A stretch of DNA of 64,000 nt from assembly GCF_030269925.1 (NCBI RefSeq), contig NC_085109.1:7378001-7442000 (forward strand), in the 5' to 3' direction. Shown in pieces: positions 10,671 through 31,000 of this stretch. The first letter of the stretch is position 1, and every line of letters starts with the position of its first letter. Made by a program: the position numbers and the translations under genes. This DNA is from Bombyx mori. Its lineage: Eukaryota > Arthropoda > Insecta > Lepidoptera > Bombycidae. The notes under the pieces were generated by a model. It had not been told where the DNA came from and searched no databases. It saw nothing but the letters and a program-made list of their open reading frames with translations.

Positions 10671-11753
10671 CAATTTTTTTCCTACCTATTCGCTGATAGC
10701 CTAGGGGTTAATCCACTCTTCTTCCTCTTCTTCCCTGGAGGCGTCGGATTCCAACATAATCCATTCTGCTACCCCCTCGATCAGGTCCGTAAACGGATTC
10801 CTCAGCGTTAAAAAAAGGGGGGCTATTCCAGCTACGCCCGGACGGGCCTGTTTGCTATAGACGCCAAAAAAGCCTAAGTGGCAAGAAAAATGACCGAAAT
10901 ATATAGGCTAGTGCTACGAACTTAATGTAATCTAAAACGCTTTACTACCAGTAGAGATATAATTAGTTTTAGTTATTAAGTTCGTTTTAGTTTTTAGTTT
11001 AGTACAGTTATTTATTTATTTTTTATCTATAGAGTTACCATTATTAACAGTCTAACCTAAAAAATAACTGAATAAAGAAATAAAACAAGGTTATAATCGC
11101 GTAATATCTGTGAAACGCACAATTTCACGATAATAGAACAAAATGTTGTTTCAAAATAAACAACTTTATTTCATTTTGCTCCATATAATTTTTCATGAAA
11201 GAGAATAGAACATACAAAAAAAGACTCGGCTATATGGTATGATACCATCGCCTTTCCACTTGAAAAAATGGAACTACTACTACTACTCTGTGGATGATGT
11301 ATTTATTAACAGTTCTCAAATTATTAAGTGTATAGTTTATGATCAATAGAACAGACAAGGCTGTATGAGCTCAGATCCCCTTGCCTTTCCTAATAAAGAA
11401 AAATTGTACCAAAAAAAAACTGTGGATGACAATTGACACTGACGCATAGAGCTATGTCTCAAATATATTAAGTGTATAATCTATGGCTATATGCACCAAC
11501 GTCATGGGCTCTTGAAATGTTGTAATTAATTTCATAAAAACCATTCCTATTTTATTGTAACAACTAACATTATTTTAGACTTGTAGTCATTGAAATTTAC
11601 ATAACAGTGTGCATTACTTACTTCGATACATCAAGCCAAGAAAAAAATCCAGATTTGTTTGAATTGCAATAGTAATGACAATAAAAATATTTTTGCATAA
11701 TTAATTATTATTTATTGAACCTTAACCATTGTCAAAAATATACAAAAAGTACA
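10671..11753 (+). other. Repeat-rich intergenic DNA before ATE1
   Basis: 10672-10712 starts with T7 and CCTACCTATTCGCTGATAGC, like the poly(A)-proximal end of the dispersed family seen at 39765; 10812-10900 is further mosaic repeat. 11221-11500 contains a diverged tandem duplication (separate entry). The remainder is AT-rich. No ATE1 core promoter could be singled out; the upstream codons in frame with the ATE1 ATG contain no other ATG. Confidence 0.45.
11221..11500. repeat. Diverged tandem duplication, about 145-bp units
   Basis: Unit 1 (from 11224, ACTCGGCTATATGG, then CGCCTTTCCA, CTGTGGATGATG, TTAAGTGTATAG) is echoed by unit 2 (from 11355, ACAAGGCTGTATGA, then TTGCCTTTCCT, CTGTGGATGACA, TTAAGTGTATAA). 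The order of blocks is preserved and sequence between them has diverged. Unknown family. Confidence 0.5.
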
Positions 11754-19629
<7,876 letters not shown>

Positions 19630-20874
19630 TTTTAACTGTTGTTCAATTTATAGTTTAATATTTGTTGATAGCTATAGGTTGAATTGTTTAATTAAACGTT
19701 TGAACTTTTAATAGAGATTTCGCTTTATAGCAAGTGTTTCTTAGTAGGATAGGACTTAAAATAATATTAATGCATTAAATTTGTTTTATTTCTTTGTTTT
19801 CTGCACTTTTTGTCACCATATTTATTAAAAAAAAAACGGTACTTATTTGGGAATTTTCGTGGTATTAGATTCATCCACTAATATCATATTATGTACTTAC
19901 CCTTACTTAAATGTTTATTTATTCTACTACTGATTTTTGTCTTTGAGTTAAACATATTAAATTAATATACGTAGTGTAGCTATGCGTAGATTACCTATTA
20001 TTAGATAACCTACCTCTTTGTTCGAATACCAATTTCCGTTGTATTTTTGTTAATAAATTTGGTAAATAATGGCAGTGTTCACTAACCCTAGTTTACATCG
20101 TATGTGAAGTTAAATAAAAAATAACGTGGTTTAAAACAAAATGGTATTTTCCTTACATAATTAAGACCATTACTCATTAAGAGCGTGATTTTCGTTTTTT
20201 GACGTAAATAACTCTTTTCACAATGCGTGATGCTAATGCTCATTCAAAAAATATTTTCAAAAACGCTTTTATGTCATCGGTATTACCTATCACTAATAAT
20301 CTATCTCATTGTCACTTGTAAAACTGCAGAAATGCGCCGCCAGGAATTCAGGCCTCTTAATCAAAAGTCAACTGTCAAAAGATAATTTTCTTTAACAATA
20401 TTTCAGTTTTACATCTATAGAAGTAAAAATGAATATTAACAGAATAATTATTAATGTCTGCGCATACAGAGGATTTTTTGTTTGTTTAAAGTAACCCGCA
20501 AACATTAACCTTTCTCGACTTATTTGTTAGAAAAATGTAATATTTAATTATATCTCTGATAAATGTAAATAATTTACTACTGTACTTATTGTAGGTACTT
20601 AATATAGAAAAAATATATAATTAAACATGTTTTCACCTGTTTCATTTTGATCAAAACAACTGTTTGTACATGATAATTCATAAATCATAATTCTGAAAAA
20701 AGAATTCACCGATAATTCCCTTTTATGTATCTGCGTAGGCCATGTTATAAGTAAATGAGAATCGGTATAGCGATTCTGGTTAATTCAACCACTGCCAAGG
20801 TTTCAATAATGGTTTCAATGCATTTTTTACGTCTACGTCACGTTAAGACGGAAGTTAGAGTTCACAGTGTTTTC
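19630..20874 (+). other. ATE1 3' UTR and quiet intergenic DNA
   Basis: AT-rich, no ORF or repeat recognised. AATAAA hexamers lie at about 20052-20057 and near 20114, in reach of the ATE1 stop codon, and are plausible polyadenylation signals. Confidence 0.5.
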
Positions 20875-21030
20875 TTATGTGGAGGAAGGATTACTGGTGG
20901 CCTGGAGGGCTCGCAGGTTTTACTAGGACATATGGGTGTGAACGGGCTTAGCTAGGAGCTTAGACTTGTTGTGCATGTGAGGTAGACGTAACAACTCAAG
21001 GGCAGCTGCTTCGCGAATGAATCTACTACC
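20875..21030 (-). repeat. Dispersed repeat X, partial
   Basis: GGAAGGATTACTGGTGGCCTGG, then CAACTCAAGGGCAGCTGCTTCGCGAATGAATCTACTACCGG, matches the repeat at 33740-34030 and at 63845-64000. Confidence 0.65.
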
Positions 21031-21322
21031 GGAAGTTCACAGTGTACTGTCTACGGTAGCGTCGGATGCTTCGTGACCTCATCTCTGCTTAGTGACGCTA
21101 ATAAAAACAATGATGTTCATTACTGAGTAATCTTTACTAGCAAACAAAAAAGTTGGCTCGCTGTTTCAACAGTTTAGATAGATTTCTGCAAGCTGTGAAG
21201 TGAGTGAACGAGTTGTTGACCTCAATTTTTTTTGTCCATATTGCCGGTTCACAAAAAATCACATTATTGAAAAAACAAGCAATAAGCAATTTAATAAAGG
21301 CTTCGGAAGTTTCAACTCTGTG

Positions 21323-21546
21323 TCTATATTACTACATAGTATAAAACAAAGTCGCTTTCTCTGTCCCTATATTTGTCCCTATGTATGCTTAAATTTTTAA
21401 ATCTACGCAACGGATTTTGATGCGGTTTTTTTTAATAGATAGAGTGATTGAAGGGGAAGGTTTATATGTATAATAACATCCATTCAATAGTGGAGAAATC
21501 AATAATAAATTACAGTTTCCGAAGCGAAGCGAGGGCGGGTCGCTAG
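21323..21546 (+). mobile_element. Non-autonomous Helitron, subfamily 1
   Basis: 5' end TCTATATTACTACATAG, body AACAAAGTCGCTTTCTCTG and ACGCAACGGATTTTGATGCG, 3' end CGAAGCGAGGGCGGGTCGCTAG, with T following. A TC start, a CTAG end and GCGA/TCGC pairing near the 3' end fit Helitron termini. No coding capacity. Confidence 0.75.
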
Positions 21547-21574
21547 TTAATATATATGGAATATATCACTGTGA

Positions 21575-21995
21575 TAACAAATAAAGGAGACCTCGATACA
21601 GAGATAAATGCTCGGGTTAGTGCTGCTTCGGTGGCGTTTGGTAAGCTCCGGGATAAAGTGTTTCGTTCGCATGACCTTTCTCTAAACACTAAAATAAAAG
21701 TGTACATGTCAATTGTGTTGTCTAATCACTTATACTCCTCAGAAATATGGTGTTTGTATCGCAAACATATACGCGTGTTGGATAAATTTCACCTTAAATA
21801 CCTCCGAGATATAATGAACATATCGTGGTCAGATCGTGTCAGGAATACGGAGCTTTAAAGAAGAGCCAGTATTGGCCGTATATTGATGACCCCTCTCGTT
21901 GGGAGTCCCAAGCACAGAATCGCTTGGTGCAGCAGGGTGTGTATGTCTTTGAAAACGACAGGAGGCGCGAACTGGACGACAGACAAAAAAACTGA
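21575..21995 (+). pseudogene. Non-LTR RT C-terminal relic
   Basis: 100 codons (21556-21858) read [58 protein letters not shown] and [10 protein letters not shown], the thumb/connection region of a non-LTR reverse transcriptase. A stop follows; in shifted frames the homology continues (MTPLVGSPKHRI, then CMSLKTTGGANWT). Frameshifts and stops show it is dead. Confidence 0.75.
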
Positions 21996-23624
21996 AAAAT
22001 AGACTGCCTTCCACCATTTTTTACAACTTCGTGGTTGGTGTTCTTACGTATAGCTTCTGTTTGCGCACGTTTAAGAACAAGATAGGCTACCATAGCCATA
22101 TTAGAGCGCACGAGAGGCGCGGACATTAGCTTTAAAGTTATTAAACAGAAAATTTTGGTCGCCGTTGCCGAAACCGGCTTGGAACCATGATATCATTGTG
22201 ATGTGTGAAAAAAGCAATCGTCACTGTCACAGCCGCTGTCGCGACGATTAAACTGTCAAACGAGTCGAGTGCTGCTCAAAATAAATGATAGGAACACGTT
22301 CTTTGAGCATGTTTATTAAAAAACTACTGCTGAAGTGGGCAAATTTCGGCAATGGTGTCCTGTTAGGCTAGAGGGCATGCATTGATCTATTCAATGTCTA
22401 TTTTGCGTAATTTTTTTTTTATTTTTTTTTATAAAGAATTTGGCTCCAACGCCTTAGGCATTGATTTTGCCAATGTCGAAGTATTTACAAAAATGGCAGG
22501 TGCTTAGAGAGAAAAAAAAATACTAAATCTAAATACAAATAAATTTGGCCAGTTTTTCCATACGCTAATCTGTGGTTTTAAGAGCAGCACAAACAAATAT
22601 ATGTTAAACTAACTACTTTAGAGATAAAAATTTACACAGAATATTTACATGTTTTGAATAGACTAAAGTTAATAAGCAATTAAACTATCATTTGACGAAA
22701 ACATCTGCTGTATTAAATATGTTTTCTTTATATTACACGTCTCCAAACCCTAACCAGATACGTGCTAACCATAACATTAATAATAATTAGGAGGCATTTA
22801 AATGGCATTTAGATTTGTTACTTGAAATCCAAAGAATTTTTATACCATTGGATGATTATTCTACTAGGTGTATTTTAAGTACGTTAGATACTCGATTACA
22901 ATCAAGTTAACAGGTTTTCCTTGAAAGTTATCTGAAATAAATTGCGCATCACCGTGGCTTGAGAAATATTAAATATCTACATACACACGTAACTCACTGC
23001 ACTTAGTGTAATATTGTTTTTTAAGAAATAATTTGTCACTGAGGTAGCTTAGCAGTTTGTAGAATGAAGACTAAACTAATTAGTTAGTTGTTTCAAAGCT
23101 ATAGCGGTCTGATTGATACTGTTCGTGCCCAATTCTGTAATATTCGATGGTATACAACACAATTGAGACATCGATCGCATTCGTCTAGAGTCTAGGTGGA
23201 AGGCAGCATTCACGTAATGTATGAGCTCAGGTAACTTCTTAACATTGGTGGTCCACGTGCTAGCAATCTATGCGAATAATGGGTTTATTTTCAAAGATTA
23301 ACTTAAATGTGTTTAAAGTGCTCCATTACAAGCGCGACATTATTATTTCTAGGTTGGCGACCTGTAAGCGTTCATATATCCCGGTTCTAATGTGGTATAT
23401 CAACTTTAGAACGACTTTTTTTCAAATGCGATGAGCTACACATACATAAGGTATGCGCCTTCATGAAGAACAACCGGTTGTGCAGAACGAAATGATTTCA
23501 TAAAATCCATTAAGTTTTACTTACGCGAAAAAGAGTTAGCATTAACTAACGTCTTGTGTTTATACGGGCTTTTGCTAAAGATTTTTCGTGAATTTGAATT
23601 TTCTCTTAAATATTTTTTTTCCTC
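21996..23624. other. Intergenic DNA without recognised gene
   Basis: Mostly AT-rich. 22380-22560 holds T/A runs around AATTTGGCTCCAACGCC and may be the 3' end of an unidentified repeat. Nothing else stands out on either strand. Confidence 0.4.
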
Positions 23625-23835
23625 CCAAGCTGAGAGCCTTAAGAGGCTATTTCAGCGTATCCTTAACTAGTAGGTCAACTCACGGGGCTCAAACCTGATG
23701 ACGTTGCTAACACGAACCCTAGCAAGAGCCGTGCTTTGCAGAATTCGCGACAAGTCGGAAACGCGACCCACTGAGAAGATCCGGCGAGAAACTCCGTGGA
23801 CTGTGTCTGAGGGTTGCTTTTATTAGGTACCTATA
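23625..23835 (-). repeat. Dispersed repeat Y, partial
   Basis: CTTAAGAGGCTATTTCAGCG, CTCACGGGGCTCAAACC, GTTGCTAACACGAACCCTAGC, CCACTGAGAAGATCCGGCG and GGACTGTGTCTGAGGG: the same block order as at 39765-40095. Confidence 0.75.
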
Positions 23836-25189
23836 ATTTCACCACCCGAGTCATAATGCATGCAATTCTAATATTTCGGTAATATTTTATATACATCATT
23901 AAACGCTTTGCTGCGAAATACAGTCATTTATTAAAATAATTCACCTATCGTTAATGATGTTGGATGATTTGAAGACATATATAAGTTATTATATTATATC
24001 CCTTATCCCCCATGGCTAAAGCTATTCATGAATTTAAATAAATATTCAAATAAATTGTAAGCTTAATTTAGTATCTAATTGCTTATTAAAAATGATCAGG
24101 AAGTGATTGATCAAACGGCTGTTAAGAGCATTTTAAATCAATTCTATGAAATTTAAGATTCAATTGAAGACTTTTAATGAAATTGATATAAGATATTTTT
24201 AATTGTATTTCCCTTGAGGATGATCTTCATGCGACTTCAATGGTAGGGTGATTAAATAATAATCATAATGAAGGAGCGATAAGGAAACAACTGCAACTAC
24301 CCACTCGGCTTAAGAACATGGCCATGATAAAACATTCTTGGTTAAGGATTTAATATTATTGATACTATTACTTCATCGTGGAAGTCGTACGTGTTCATTT
24401 TCATATTAGGTAAATAATTATATGTCTACTTATTTAGATTGAGCGTTTTCTCTATTACTGCCACTGACGCTTTGGTTGAGTTTGTTGAGTTACTATTTTA
24501 AGTTAAGTTACCACCGATTTTTTTTTCCAGTTTTAATAGATACAATCATTTTGTAACCAACTTAGTAATAAGCGGTCAACTAACCCGAACTAGGGCTTCA
24601 GTAGTCCAGAGGAACTAAATCGCTTCTGAAATTCTGCTATGGAAGGACGCGGGAACCCTCCATTAGCAAGTTTTCTCAAGAAAACCTTTACGTATGTATT
24701 CCGTAAAGGTCACGATCCTCAGCACTGAGGAACACGACGCACGGAGGAGGAGTAATAATTAACGTACTAAAGATTGCTGATCTAGTCAATTCTAAGAAGT
24801 TGAAAATAAAAATTTATAAAAAATGGTTTATTTAACTTTAATCTAAAGAGTGCACTCAAAAGAGGTATTGTTTTCATAAGAGAAAGGATTACGTTTGTAC
24901 GGGATGCCGTTTAACCATGTTGGATAAGCGGACGAAGGACTCCTTCGAGAGTATAGAGCTTGCTAACAATTGTTGAAGCGTTCCCGAGTTCTTACAGATC
25001 AAGGGCAGCTGCTAGTACCTCTGTCACCGAATTGGAATCTTGCTCCGCTGAGACGACCAGGCGAGAAACGCAATGAAGTATAGGACTATAGGCTTAATGC
25101 CGCGTTGAACTCAACGGCTTATTTGACGAGTACCGTGACTTTTATTTGGTTGCTGCTCGCGTTAATACTCCTTCTCCTCGCGTCGTTTC
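23836..25189. other. Intergenic DNA with one eroded repeat
   Basis: 24930-25095 shows weak matches to repeats X/Y (CAAGGGCAGCTGC, GCTGAGACGACCAGGCGAG). The rest is AT-rich with no ORF worth reporting. Confidence 0.4.
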
Positions 25190-25390
25190 CTCACTGCTGA
25201 GGGTCGTGACCATTATATGTCGACAGGATTTTGCTCCTTGTAATGTCCCGCCAGCGCCTCTGATCATTGGCCGCATGAAGGGCGTCATGGAATGGGATCT
25301 TTAGTGTGGTGCGAATTTGGTCGAACCATCTTGTCGGACTGCGCCCGCGCGTTCTCTTGCCCTCGATCTTCGCGTTAATACTAGCGGTAT
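25190..25390 (-). pseudogene. Non-LTR RT C-terminal relic
   Basis: Minus-strand translation gives KIEGKRTRGRSPTRWFDQIR, then FHDALHAANDQRRWRDI, clearly the same C-terminal signature as at 15922-16118. The frame upstream (to 25499) is low-complexity and uncertain. Confidence 0.7.
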
Positions 25391-26344
25391 CCAATATCGT
25401 TGAGGACGATGGATTAGGAGGAACCGTAAGGAGGTGTCGATGGCGTCGACGGACGTTGGCTGATGCGGGAGCCGGGTTGAGGGTGTACTTGGCGATCATA
25501 ACAGGTTACCGTGCCGTGGTGTTGACGCTACGTAGGGTTCTGATGCCGTCTTTAGTTATTTAAAAGATGTATGTACTTATCATTGTAGCAACTGAATATT
25601 ATTTCCATATAATCTCCATCAGGTTGTAGTGTCTTTCGAGGTTACCTTTCATGGTCATTTATATCACTACCTATAGTGCGTTGTACTAGTAAAAAGTAAA
25701 CAGATACAAACAAATAGCGTTTTTCACTGTCAGTCAGGTTTTATGTGGGCTTCACTTTGGCAAATCATTCAGTCAACCAGATAAAAGAATCTTATTATAA
25801 CGCTAACATTATACTTAATATTATTAAAGAAAATATGTATATCAAAATGCTTAGAGTATCCAAACATGTTACTATGTAGTTTAAATATTATATAACTCGT
25901 GATTACATAATATTATCTTTGCTTGTTTGTTTGAATTTTGTAGTATATGATGAGCGAGAGAATGCGTTCTCAGGAAGTTAATATCCAATAGACATAACTA
26001 TGGTAGGAAGCCGCTCAAACTCACAACAAATCCACACAATAATATTTGAGGAAAAGTACATCACAAGTGAAATTAGATTAAGATGGTGATCCAAAGAATG
26101 CACGATAAGAATATAAAAGTAGTATTTTGAGATTTTTTAAATCGCACCTCTGCTATTAGGTATATTTTAGAGCTTAAACAGAAATCGTCTGACCTTAGGT
26201 CGTCTCTTCTCGTCTAAAACGTGGTAAAAGTAATTAATTAGAACCTTGCTTCAAATTAATTGTTTCTGTATCTCATTCTCTCCCTGTTATTTTGTTTTCG
26301 ATGAATTGTCATATAAACCTTAACTTTAAATTTCATTTGTTTGT
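25391..26344. other. Intergenic DNA without recognised feature
   Basis: AT-rich; no ORF, repeat or gene-like signal that I can support. Confidence 0.4.
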
Positions 26345-26488
26345 ATCCAGTACCAGGTGGACTGACGACTTAGTGCGCACGGCGGGAAGTCGTTGGATGC
26401 GGAAGGCGGAGGACCGCATTCTGTGGAAGGCATTGGGGAAGGCCTATGTCCAGCAGTGGACAGATAAAGGCTGATGATGATGATGATG
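26345..26488 (+). pseudogene. RTE-like LINE 3' end with (GAT)n tail
   Basis: Translates to TRWTDDLVRTAGSRWMRKAE, then ILWKALGKAYVQQWTDKG and a stop at 26472-26474, directly followed by (TGA)5-like repeats. An RW-DD...W...QQWT C-terminus with a short microsatellite tail instead of poly(A) is characteristic of RTE-type LINEs. Heavily 5'-truncated. Confidence 0.75.
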
Positions 26489-27331
26489 TATCCAAATTTG
26501 TTTGTGATCTCGGTAGACGTCTTCTACAGCTATTTGTCGGGTTCAATGTAAATCGAAACTATCAACCAACCAAACTAACTCTTATGAAACCAAACACACA
26601 AATAATCATTTAAATTAGTATAGTTTCCTTGTTACACTCAAAAACCTGGAATTCGATTCCAATGGTATCTTTTTTTTTTCATAAAAACCTAATTTGATTG
26701 TTTATTCTTCGTACACACAAGTAGAAAGAGTAAAATAAGTCACACATTTAGCCGTAGGTAAACCCTATATTCCTAATTTCATCACTGTTAGCTATTTAAT
26801 AATTTAGATGTCTACTTTAAGATTAATATTATTCAGCTTCACACATCAATTCATATTACTGGTGATGCGTTAAGAGTGAAAGGCAAATATCAAGAATAAA
26901 ATTTATTGAGAGTAGGTAAGTAGGTGAGTATTGTTAGAACAGCTTAATAACCAATCACATGTACATTAAATGTCAACTTATTGAATATTAAGTGTGGAAC
27001 ATTTGTGGAACTTGTTACTTTAATTATTTACAAGCCAATTTTCAAACTTGATTTTTTCTTCTTCCTCCAAAGCTAAGTATGTCTATTTTCTTAACATTAA
27101 CGTTAAATAAGCGTATCCCATCCTCGTAGAAAAAAAAGAAACTGCTGCACTATATTCAATCCGTGTACAATCACGTAGTTATGCTTATAATACTATTCCA
27201 ATCATTTTGTTCAATTTACAAACATGATTACGTAGTTTCTGATTTCGTTAATTTTTATGATGATCGCAACCTTACAGCCCTGTATTTTAATATTGATTGT
27301 TTCTATTGTAATACAACCTCACTATCTTTGA
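26489..27331. other. Intergenic DNA upstream of gene C
   Basis: AT-rich, no recognised gene or repeat. Confidence 0.4.
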
Positions 27332-27769
27332 AGTCGTCGTGGCCTAAAGGATATAAGACGTCCGGTGCATTCGTATTTAGCGATGCAACAGTGTTCGAGG
27401 CGGGTACCAATTTTTCTAATGAAATACGTACTTAACAAATGTTCACGATTGACTTCCACGGTGAAGGAATAACATCGTTTAATAAAAATCCAACCCGCAA
27501 AATTATAATTTGCGTAATTACTGGTGGTAGGACCTCTTGTGAGTCCGCGCGGGTAGGTACCACCACCCCGCCTATTTCTGCCGTGAAGTAGTAATGCGTT
27601 TCGGTTTAAAGGGTGGGGCAGCCGTTGTAACTATACTTGATACCTTAGAACTTATATCTCAAGGTGGGTGGCGCATTTACGTTGTAGATGTCTATGGGCT
27701 CCAGTAACCACTTAACACCAGGTGGGCTGTGAGCTCGTCCACCCAATTAAGCAATAAAAAAAAAGTACG
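27332..27769 (+). mobile_element. Bm1 SINE, full length
   Basis: Head GTCGTGGCCTAAAGG, GACGTCCGGTGCATTCG and a B-box-like AGTGTTCGAGGCGGGTACC; body as in the 18720 copy; tail CACCCAATTAAGCAATAAAAAAAA. The B box has lost several consensus bases. It ends about 270 bp before the predicted ATG of gene C. Confidence 0.92.
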
Positions 27770-27829
27770 ACCGAGAATAGGGTGTGTCATTGGCTTCAAG
27801 TTACCACATTAATGTTCATTGACGACAGG

Positions 27830-28041
27830 ACGTACTTACGAAGTAGCACGCGAGGCCTTCGCGGAGCGTGCCGATTAGAAGGCGAAGGCAGTAAGCAGAG
27901 TAACTACTTAACAGTCGTAAAAAGACAAGCGCGCGAATAGCTCGCCGCCATCGATCGCGATCTCACAAACAGCCGCGTGTGCGCGCCTACCGTCTGACGC
28001 GCTGGTGTTTCGTTGTATTATCGTGTAACGTGTAAAACATC
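27830..28041 (+). promoter_or_regulatory. CpG-rich promoter / 5' UTR region of gene C
   Basis: A local GC- and CpG-rich island (CACGCGAGGCCTTCGCGG, AAGCGCGCGAATAGCTCGCCGCC, GTGTGCGCGCC, GACGCGCTGG) in otherwise AT-rich DNA, directly before the predicted first coding exon at 28042. No TATA box is evident. The promoter role is inferred from position and composition only. Confidence 0.55.
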
Positions 28042-31000
28042 ATGAAGTTATACTTTAAATTTTTCGGTAAGTGAACTGAGAATGAGTTTCTTCAATGGAC
28101 GCGTCTATTACATAGTACCGAGAAACTGTGAAGCGGTAGATCGTTCGACGCGCTTCCTCGGAAACAATGTTTTTATAAACAATAAACATTAATTAACGCC
28201 ATTAAAGTCAAACATAATTAAGCGCATTTGTTAATGAAGGCTATGTCGTTTATTTTCGTGTCGTGTACAACCTGTTGTGCTTGAAGACGCTCTTCAGATT
28301 TCGAATATAATATTTGATTATTCCAATGTCATATTCTATATTTAAGTCAAGCTGGTAATTATTGCGTGGTTTAAATAGTATTTTCTACTTTTAATGAAAA
28401 AAAAAACACTGGAAAAATCAATTGATTGCTGTAAACAATCATATAATAAAGCAATACAGCTGAACACATGTTATGTCGTAATTATATTGAGACATACATT
28501 TAAAACAAAATACATTACAAAGTTTTGGCGGCTTGGTTTGATATATCTATGACATAATACTATAGATATACGTAATGATAGATATCCTCAGCTATGTAGA
28601 TATAAAAAACCATTTATAATTATTGCGTCACGAATTAAAATTGTTGTGTCCATCGATTAGGAACACCAGTATATTCAAAAACTTTGAATAAAATACTGTG
28701 TTGCAGTAATAGGCAATAAAATATTACTTCGGTACCAGTCCGTGCCGGGTGACAACGCGAGCTTGGAGACAACTTTTTTGTTTCACAATATATTTTTGAT
28801 AAATAAACGAACCAAAGAAATTTTCGCTTGTATCGATTAAAATCTCTGGCATCCCATTACGTAACTCTTTTGTCTTTCAGTAAACTAAATAAGATGTATT
28901 TAGTTTCTTAGGGTTTTGCGTAGATGCGATCAAAAGTATTTTACAAAGTTTCCACGGTCGGTGATCATGGTCGAGTCGTTTGTGTAACGATCTAAAGGCA
29001 TTGTTAATCACAGCGCAAAGTTTTTAATTCTCTTTTACAAATCTACGTACTCATCTCCACTATAAACATCTATTTTTTTATCTAACACTAGCTGACCCGG
29101 CAGACTTCGTAGTGCCTCAATTGGCCTCAATCGATAAATAAAAGAACTTTATTTAATTCCAAGAATTTTCATATTTATCTACCTTTTAAACCTTCTCTGG
29201 ACTTCCACAAATAATTCAATACCAAAATTAGCCAAATCTGTTCAGCCGTTCTCGAGTTTTAGCGAGACTAACGAACAGCAATTCATTTTTATATATAGAG
29301 ATTTAAAATAAATATAAAAACATACCCTAGTCTTAAGATAGCCATGAAAATTAAATGCATCTAGATGCAGAAATGCTTTCAATACTTTGTTTAAGTACAG
29401 ATCGAAGTAATGCCTTTGAGCGTGTCCTTTCATCAACCTTAAGAAGTGTCGTAGCTTGTACGTGTTGTTGGTGCGATAGTGTTGCTGGAAAACATTAATG
29501 TTGTTACAAAACATAACCGAACAGTTAGCCGTGAATAAATTCAATTTAATACTACCAATTTAACTATAACGTAACACCAAGGCGAGCACTATATAATCAA
29601 ATTGGTAGTATTAAGATGAAATTATTCACAGCTAACGTAGCACAGCTAATAATAGGGAGGAATAACTTTGTATTAGTATGAATGAAACGTCCGCTATAGT
29701 TTCGCGACTGTGGAATAGTTAGGTCCTGAGACAGCTACGAATATGCGTTCAAGATAAAGAAATAATATAATAAAAATAATAACGCAAGGTTTCTATTAGG
29801 TAATTTCTAGTGTGTTCTATGAGCTTGCATGGATCGGCATTACAGATGGTAATCGTTACTGCTACAGCGAATAAGTCATGCGTTTTAATTTAAATATTAG
29901 AACAGCCCATATTCCATTGAAATTGGTATTTCGCCTCCATGTCTTGTAAACTTAGGCAGCCATTTTAACACTACACGATGCATCAACTCTTCCATTAATG
30001 TAAGCCAAACAGAAAAGATAAGTTTTCTATTAATATCCTTCAAACTTTCAACAAGTTTCTAAACGACAGTGCGTTCTTGCATACAGAAAATGGATTTCAA
30101 AGTTACTCTTGTTCTAGTTTTCACTTAGGTACTTTATAATTAAGCACATAATAAAATCACATCACGTTAAAAGTGTAAAATATAATAATAAATTAAAATT
30201 TAAAAAAATTCTTATTATGTCTTTATCATTTCATTATTATCTTCGAGATATAAATTGGATATCCAATTTAAGCGTACGCGGAGTCACGCCAAAAGGCCGG
30301 TGTTGTCGATGGTGACTTTTTTGCAACGCATTGTATTTTAAAAGCGATGTTTTTTTACGTCCTGACGACCTGTGTGCTTAGTGCGAGTTTTTTAACGTTT
30401 AGCTCATATTTGTATGGAATGGGATCGTTTGCCTACGTTTGCTGTTAGGGGCGCTGTTCCAACTACATACAAAATTGGGTAAACTTTTGCGCTATCGAGA
30501 ACGTTAAAAAGCTCGCACTAAGCACACTGGTCGAGCGATTAGCGGAACACACTGACATCATGGCGCGAATATCGCAGCAGTCTACCTTGAAGTTAAAGTC
30601 ACTATCCACGTAACAAAATTGACATAGACATTTTTTTATATAAAAACTCCTTTTAATGTTTCTGATCTAATCACGAGGGTAACAGGGACCATTCACCTAC
30701 TTTAGCGATCAAAAAAAGTTCCATAATGAAACAACTGCATCACTTTAAAATGCAGCGAAACAATCGTTGCAAGTTTCAAAGCATCCACTATGAGGCTCAA
30801 AGGTTTTATTCTAATGTTTAATATAGTTTCGTTTTACTTAAAATTAAGTCACTAAGACGATATAAATAAACATCTTGATATCTATACATCTAATATGAAT
30901 AGCACCATTTTATGTAAGTAGAGAAGAGACTAATGAATTTATTGGTAAATTATTTAATTATCAGAAGAAATCGATCCGACAAAGTTCTCTATTTTTCTGT

